A stretch of DNA of 10,054 nucleotides from an uncultured Bacteroidales bacterium (GTDB lineage Bacteria; Bacteroidota; Bacteroidia; Bacteroidales; UBA932). Below are positions 7,188-10,054 of the stretch, piece by piece; the stretch's first letter is position 1; every line of letters begins with the position of its first letter. The stretch covers positions 1 to 10,054 of the forward strand of contig CAMHRD010000020.1 of NCBI GenBank assembly GCA_946187365.1, written 5' to 3'. The translations under genes were made by a program, and so were the position numbers. Below the pieces are notes generated by a model. That model searched no databases. It saw nothing but the letters and a program-made list of their open reading frames with translations, and was not told the origin of the DNA.

Positions 7188-8357
7188 ATGGAATTACAGA
7201 GTTTAAAAAACAGATTTGATCTTATAGGAGATGACCCTAAATTCAACAGGGCCCTTGAGGTTGCAGAGCAGGTGGCGCAGACAGATCTCTCTGTTCTTGT
7301 AAGCGGAGAGAGCGGTGTTGGAAAGGAGTCCATTCCTCAAATCATTCACAGTAACAGTCCAAGAAAACATAAAAAATATGTGGCCGTAAACTGCGGCGCC
7401 ATTCCTGAGGGAACAATGGAGAGCGAACTCTTCGGTCACATAAAGGGCTCCTTCACAGGGGCAAACGAAACCCGCAAAGGCTACTTTGAGGTGGCAGACG
7501 GCGGCACCATTTTCCTGGACGAGGTGGGAGAACTCTCTGCAGAATCACAGAAGAGACTGCTCAGAGTTTTGGAGAGCGGAGAGTTTTACAAGGTAGGCTC
7601 TTCTACTGTGCAAAAGACTGATGTAAGGGTAATTGCAGCAACCAATGTAAACCTTTTGCAGGCCATCTCACAGAAAAAATTCAGGGAGGATCTTTTTTAC
7701 AGACTTAACCAAATCCCGATAGAACTTCCTCCACTCCGTGAGCGCAAAGGCGATATCCCAATGCTTTTCCGCAAGTTTGCCCTTGACTGTGCAGACCGCT
7801 ACAACATGCCTTGCATTGAACTCACAAGAGATGCGCAGGTGCTCCTTATGACCTACCGCTGGCCGGGCAACATCCGCCAGCTTAAGAATGTGGTTGAACA
7901 GATTGCAGTATTGGAGCAGTCCAGAGTAATAGATGCGGAGACAATGGGCAAGTATCTTCCTAAAGATGATATACATCCGGTATTGGCAACCCCTCAGGGA
8001 GGATTCCAGGAGGACTCGTTCATTAATGATAAAGAGGTCATTTACAAGATGATATACACCCTTAAGCAGGATGTTGACAATCTTAAACAGGTGGCCGCTT
8101 CCGGCGGATTTTCACAGGCCGCCACTCAGAACATTACTGTTCCGCAAAGCGGCAATGATGAGAAGGTTATAGTTGTCTCATCTGAGGGTGATACAAAGAG
8201 TGAGGCGGAAGACCTCTCAATTAACGGAGCCTACAAACAGAAGATTCTCTCAGCTTTGAAGAAGTATCCGCGCAACCGTAAGGCAGCGGCAGAGGAGCTG
8301 GGAATATCTGAGAGAACCCTCTACAGAAAGATTAAGGAGTTTGATATAAAGAAGTAG
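7188..8357 (+). CDS. Sigma-54-dependent transcriptional activator (AAA+ with Fis-type HTH)
   Basis: The 389-residue product is a bacterial enhancer-binding protein without an N-terminal sensor domain. The AAA+ domain fills about residues 12-245. It has Walker A GESGVGKE at 40-47, the sigma-54 contact loop as GSFTGA at 87-92 (usually GAFTGA), Walker B GGTIFLDEVGEL at 105-116 (D111, E112), sensor I VIAATN at 148-153, arginine-finger region FREDLFYRLN at 165-174, and WPGNIRQLKN at 225-234. Residues 262-345 form a low-complexity linker rich in Ser, Gln and Asp. A Fis-type helix-turn-helix occupies about 350-385 (NRKAAAEELGISERTLYRKI). It would use ATP hydrolysis to open sigma-54 promoters. The absence of a receiver, GAF or PAS domain suggests control by expression or by a partner protein. 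It is followed after 5 bases by lptE. Its targets cannot be read from the window. Confidence 0.93.
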   Translation: MELQSLKNRFDLIGDDPKFNRALEVAEQVAQTDLSVLVSGESGVGKESIPQIIHSNSPRKHKKYVAVNCGAIPEGTMESELFGHIKGSFTGANETRKGYFEVADGGTIFLDEVGELSAESQKRLLRVLESGEFYKVGSSTVQKTDVRVIAATNVNLLQAISQKKFREDLFYRLNQIPIELPPLRERKGDIPMLFRKFALDCADRYNMPCIELTRDAQVLLMTYRWPGNIRQLKNVVEQIAVLEQSRVIDAETMGKYLPKDDIHPVLATPQGGFQEDSFINDKEVIYKMIYTLKQDVDNLKQVAASGGFSQAATQNITVPQSGNDEKVIVVSSEGDTKSEAEDLSINGAYKQKILSALKKYPRNRKAAAEELGISERTLYRKIKEFDIKK

Positions 8358-8362
8358 CAACT

Positions 8363-8887
8363 ATGAAAATCAAATCTATACATCTGCTGATTGCACTCTT
8401 TGGAACCATGCTTTTGAGTGGTTGCGGAATTTATTCATTCTCAGGAACTTCTCTACAGCCGGACATTAAGACCATCTTTGTTGCCAACATAGAGAACAAG
8501 GCAATGCAGATTAACCCTTCTCTCTCCAACAATCTCACCCAGGCTCTGCAGGACAAGTACCGCCGTCTTACAAAACTTGAGATGGTTTATGACGGACAGG
8601 ATGCAGACTTGGAGGTGACCGGATACATTACAAGTTACGAGGTTACGCCAACCGCAGTAACTGCAGATGAAATTGCATCACGCAACCGTCTGACCATTGC
8701 AGTTAGAATTATTTACAAGAACAATAAATACCCGGATGAGGCATTTCCGGAGGGACGCTCCTTTGCCGCATACCAGGATTATGACTCCACCAACTCATTG
8801 GATGCCGTGCAAGACGTTTTGTGCCAGCAAATTATAGAGACCCTGGTGGAAGATATATTTAACGCAACCGTTGCAGAGTGGAGATAG
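8363..8887 (+). CDS. lptE: LptE-family LPS-assembly lipoprotein
   Basis: The 174-residue product starts with a lipoprotein signal peptide: MKIK, a hydrophobic core, and the lipobox LLSGC with lipidation expected at C21. The mature part opens GIYSFSGTSLQPDIKTIFVANIENKA and later has ADLEVTGYITSYEVTP and a run of alternating beta-like segments. This is the look of the Bacteroidetes LptE family (annotated as LPS assembly lipoprotein or DUF-type LptE). LptE plugs the LptD barrel in the outer membrane and helps deliver LPS to the cell surface. It follows the sigma-54 activator by 5 bases and is followed closely by a TPR-like gene and secG, so all four are probably one transcript. Sequence similarity to E. 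coli LptE is low in this family, so the function rests on family membership. Confidence 0.85.
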   Translation: MKIKSIHLLIALFGTMLLSGCGIYSFSGTSLQPDIKTIFVANIENKAMQINPSLSNNLTQALQDKYRRLTKLEMVYDGQDADLEVTGYITSYEVTPTAVTADEIASRNRLTIAVRIIYKNNKYPDEAFPEGRSFAAYQDYDSTNSLDAVQDVLCQQIIETLVEDIFNATVAEWR

Positions 8888-8913
8888 AAGAGAAACATAA
8901 AAAGCTGTCATCT

Positions 8914-9513
8914 ATGGACGTTATGGAGTTGGAGTCTCTCATAAAAGAGAGCCCGTGGTACTCCTACGCCCGTCAGATTCTTTTGGAGAAACTCTACCGC
9001 ATAGACAAAGAGGCCTTCACTCAGAAGCTGAAAGAGTGTGCCGTTTTTCTTGCCTCACGCTCAACCCTTTACAAGAACATTAATAATCCCGATAGAGAAT
9101 TTTCTGAGGAGGAGACAATTGTTCTGGATGCATCTGAAAAGACGGAAACCATTATACCGGAAGAGAAGACTGAGCAGGAGGCGCCTAAGAGAAAGGTGAT
9201 AGTTGCAGGCGGAGATTTCTTCTCCAAGGAGGATCTGAAATCCATTGCCCCTGAGGATGATATGGAGCTCAAACTCCGCAACAGTCCGTTTGTAAAGAAA
9301 CAGGCAGATAAATCTACAGTTATAGATTCAGAGGGCAAGGTGAACTTTGATGACCTTGCATTCTGCACTGAGACACTCGGCCACATCTATGCACAACAGG
9401 GTTACAATGAGCAAGCTATAGAGGTCTTCTCTAAACTAATTTTGTTATATCCACAAAAAAGTGCTTACTTTGCAGCCCTTGTAAACGATTTGAAGACAAA
9501 AAATAAAGAATAA
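8914..9513 (+). CDS. Uncharacterised protein with C-terminal TPR-like motif
   Basis: I do not recognise a named function. The 199-residue product (from the ATG at 8914) has three parts. Residues 1-55 look helical, with SPWYSYARQILLEKLYR resembling the N-terminus of a family common in Bacteroidetes. Residues 57-145 are charged and low in hydrophobics, rich in Glu, Lys and Thr, and probably disordered. Residues 150-195 hold one or two TPR-like helices (ETLGHIYAQQGYNEQAIEVF, then LYPQKSAYFAALVNDL). No signal peptide or membrane segment is seen, so it is probably cytosolic. A GTG at 8878 in the same frame would add 12 residues and overlap lptE by 10 bp; the ATG is preferred because it follows an A-rich stretch, but this is not certain. 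It ends one base before secG. Its place between lptE and secG suggests an envelope-related job (inference only). Confidence 0.75.
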   Translation: MDVMELESLIKESPWYSYARQILLEKLYRIDKEAFTQKLKECAVFLASRSTLYKNINNPDREFSEEETIVLDASEKTETIIPEEKTEQEAPKRKVIVAGGDFFSKEDLKSIAPEDDMELKLRNSPFVKKQADKSTVIDSEGKVNFDDLAFCTETLGHIYAQQGYNEQAIEVFSKLILLYPQKSAYFAALVNDLKTKNKE

Positions 9514-9514
9514 T

Positions 9515-9850
9515 ATGTACGGAGTATTTGTAGTTATTATTGTGATTGCGAGCATTTTTCTGACTATAGCAGTATTGCTCCAGAATTCAAAGGGCGGCGG
9601 ATTGGCTGCTAACTTTGCTGCTGGTAATCAGACTTTTGGCGTTAGGCAGACCGCAGATTTCTTGGAGAAAGCTACATGGTGGCTTGCCGGAATTATTATA
9701 GTTTGCTGCATTGCAGCTTCAGGCGCTGTAGGAACAAACAGCCAGAGTAAGAAATCAGATCTTACCAAGGAGCTTCAGAAGAGCGCACCTGCAAACAGCA
9801 TCCCTACTTTCCCGGTAGATAACCAGGCTGCTCAGACTCCTGCTAACTAA
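9515..9850 (+). CDS. secG: Preprotein translocase subunit SecG
   Basis: This 111-residue protein is the small accessory subunit of the SecYEG channel in the inner membrane. Residues 2-24 form the first membrane helix. The conserved loop LLQNSKGGGLAANF (21-34) and FGVRQTADFLEKAT (41-54) follow, then the second helix at about 55-74. The KGGGL and F-G-x-R blocks are the SecG signature. The last 35 residues (from about N75) are polar, with Ser, Lys, Gln, Ala and Pro, and form a hydrophilic tail, longer than in a minimal SecG. The ATG follows the stop of the preceding gene by one base. It is the last gene of its cluster, and a strong terminator starts 36 bases after its stop. Confidence 0.95.
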   Translation: MYGVFVVIIVIASIFLTIAVLLQNSKGGGLAANFAAGNQTFGVRQTADFLEKATWWLAGIIIVCCIAASGAVGTNSQSKKSDLTKELQKSAPANSIPTFPVDNQAAQTPAN

Positions 9851-9885
9851 AAAGCGTTTTGTAACAAAAACGTAACAAGCGCCTA

Positions 9886-9936
9886 ATATCCTGATATTCA
9901 CACAGAAATGTGTTAAAAATATCAGGATATCTTTTT
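9886..9936 (+). terminator. Rho-independent terminator after secG
   Basis: A perfect 13-bp inverted repeat pairs 9886-9898 (ATATCCTGATATT) with 9918-9930 (AATATCAGGATAT). Inside it, ACACA (9900-9904) pairs with TGTGT (9909-9913) around a GAAA tetraloop (9905-9908). CTTTTT follows the stem directly at 9931-9936. The stem is A/T-rich, but its length and the T-run make it a convincing transcription end for the secG cluster. Confidence 0.88.
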
Positions 9937-9944
9937 AAATATAC

Positions 9945-9963
9945 TACCTTGTGTTGCATAGTA
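9945..9963. promoter_or_regulatory. Imperfect palindrome over the -33 region, possible operator
   Basis: TAC-N2-TG-N5-CA-N2-GTA: five bases in each arm are symmetric across a 19-base site. It covers the TTG of the promoter at 9954-9985, a position where a dimeric regulator could block or recruit polymerase. No regulator is assigned. Confidence 0.35.
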
Positions 9964-9985
9964 CCTATGAATTGTCATATATTTG
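9954..9985 (+). promoter_or_regulatory. Promoter of the gene starting at 10034
   Basis: TTG at 9954-9956, a 21-base spacer and TATATTTG at 9978-9985 fit the Bacteroidetes promoter form with an exact -7 box. Transcription would start near 9990, giving a leader of about 40 bases before the ATG at 10034. It lies just after the secG terminator, as expected for an independent unit. Confidence 0.6.
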
Positions 9986-9994
9986 CATTGCAAA
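9982..9994. promoter_or_regulatory. Perfect palindrome at the transcription start, possible operator
   Basis: TTTGCA-T-TGCAAA is a perfect 13-base palindrome. It includes the TTTG half of the -7 box and the predicted start of transcription. Placed there, a bound protein would repress. It could also be a chance extension of the TTTG box. Confidence 0.3.
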
Positions 9995-10033
9995 ATACCA
10001 GCGAATACAAAGAACTTTAAAAATTATACGACC

Positions 10034-10054
10034 ATGAAAGAAGTAATCAATGTT
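10034..10054 (+). CDS. Start of an unidentified gene (first seven codons)
   Basis: ATG at 10034 opens a frame that runs off the right edge, encoding MKEVINV. The start is supported by the well-formed promoter about 50 bases upstream and by its position after a terminator. Seven residues cannot identify the product. The N-terminus resembles that of Bacteroidetes PspC-domain stress proteins, whose loci often carry a PadR-type regulator; this is a guess from the first residues and the palindromic promoter. Confidence 0.5.

Noticed and set aside
9604..9618. Possible sigma-54 promoter (TTGGC...TTTGC) inside secG
   Set aside because: The GG and GC pairs are 11 bases apart rather than the required 10, and the site is within coding sequence with no suitable gene start downstream.
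1..10054. Defence system, mobile element, CRISPR array or structured RNA
   Set aside because: All long stretches are taken by recognisable or well-placed genes. There are no transposase or integrase motifs, no regularly spaced repeats, no tRNA-like or rRNA-like segments, and the longest non-coding stretch (183 bases) is explained by a terminator and a promoter.

Overview
The window looks like ordinary chromosomal, housekeeping-rich DNA from the Bacteroidetes, most likely the order Bacteroidales. Three things support this. Upstream regions carry the phylum's TTG-N19-21-TAnnTTTG promoter form. Genes mostly lack Shine-Dalgarno sequences. The gene content is typical of the group: a b558-type succinate dehydrogenase/fumarate reductase anchor, a FatA/FatB-type acyl-ACP thioesterase, an OmpA/TPR envelope protein, and a sigma-54 activator followed by lptE, a small TPR-like gene and secG. 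I cannot fix a genus. I see no rRNA, tRNA, CRISPR array, insertion sequence, phage gene or sign of recent transfer.

Layout. (1) At 1-393 is the 3' end of hemW (+). Three bases later it meets the 3' end of sdhC (-, 397-1056). (2) From a short divergent region (1057-1154) with two interleaved promoters, the + strand runs pyrH, frr and an acyl-ACP thioesterase (1155-3244); the last two are joined by a TGATG stop/start. (3) The thioesterase overlaps tail to tail, by 6 bp, with a - strand cluster. In transcription order that cluster is kdsB (7073-6315), an OmpA/TPR envelope protein (6296-4617) and a GT4 glycosyltransferase (4615-3239). (4) A second divergent region (7074-7187), again with interleaved promoters, separates kdsB from a + strand cluster: sigma-54-type activator, lptE, a TPR-like gene and secG (7188-9850). 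(5) A strong rho-independent terminator (9886-9936) closes that cluster. Then come a promoter, two palindromes over it, and the first seven codons of a new gene (10034 to the edge).

How the genes fit together. The left half covers nucleotide supply (UMP kinase), ribosome recycling, fatty-acid release, respiration and haem-related chemistry. The right half has an envelope theme. KdsB activates the Kdo sugar of the LPS inner core, the GT4 enzyme may build a glycan, and the OmpA/TPR protein probably contacts peptidoglycan. LptE is part of the LPS outer-membrane translocon, and SecG is part of the secretion channel. The two envelope clusters diverge from one 114-bp region, so they may be co-regulated; this is inference. 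No intergenic stretch exceeds 300 bases; the longest (9851-10033) is fully described. I did not find a convincing undescribed system. The best leads are the shared promoter regions, the sdhC gene with no sdhA/sdhB beside it, the unannotated gene between lptE and secG, and the palindromic promoter at the right edge.
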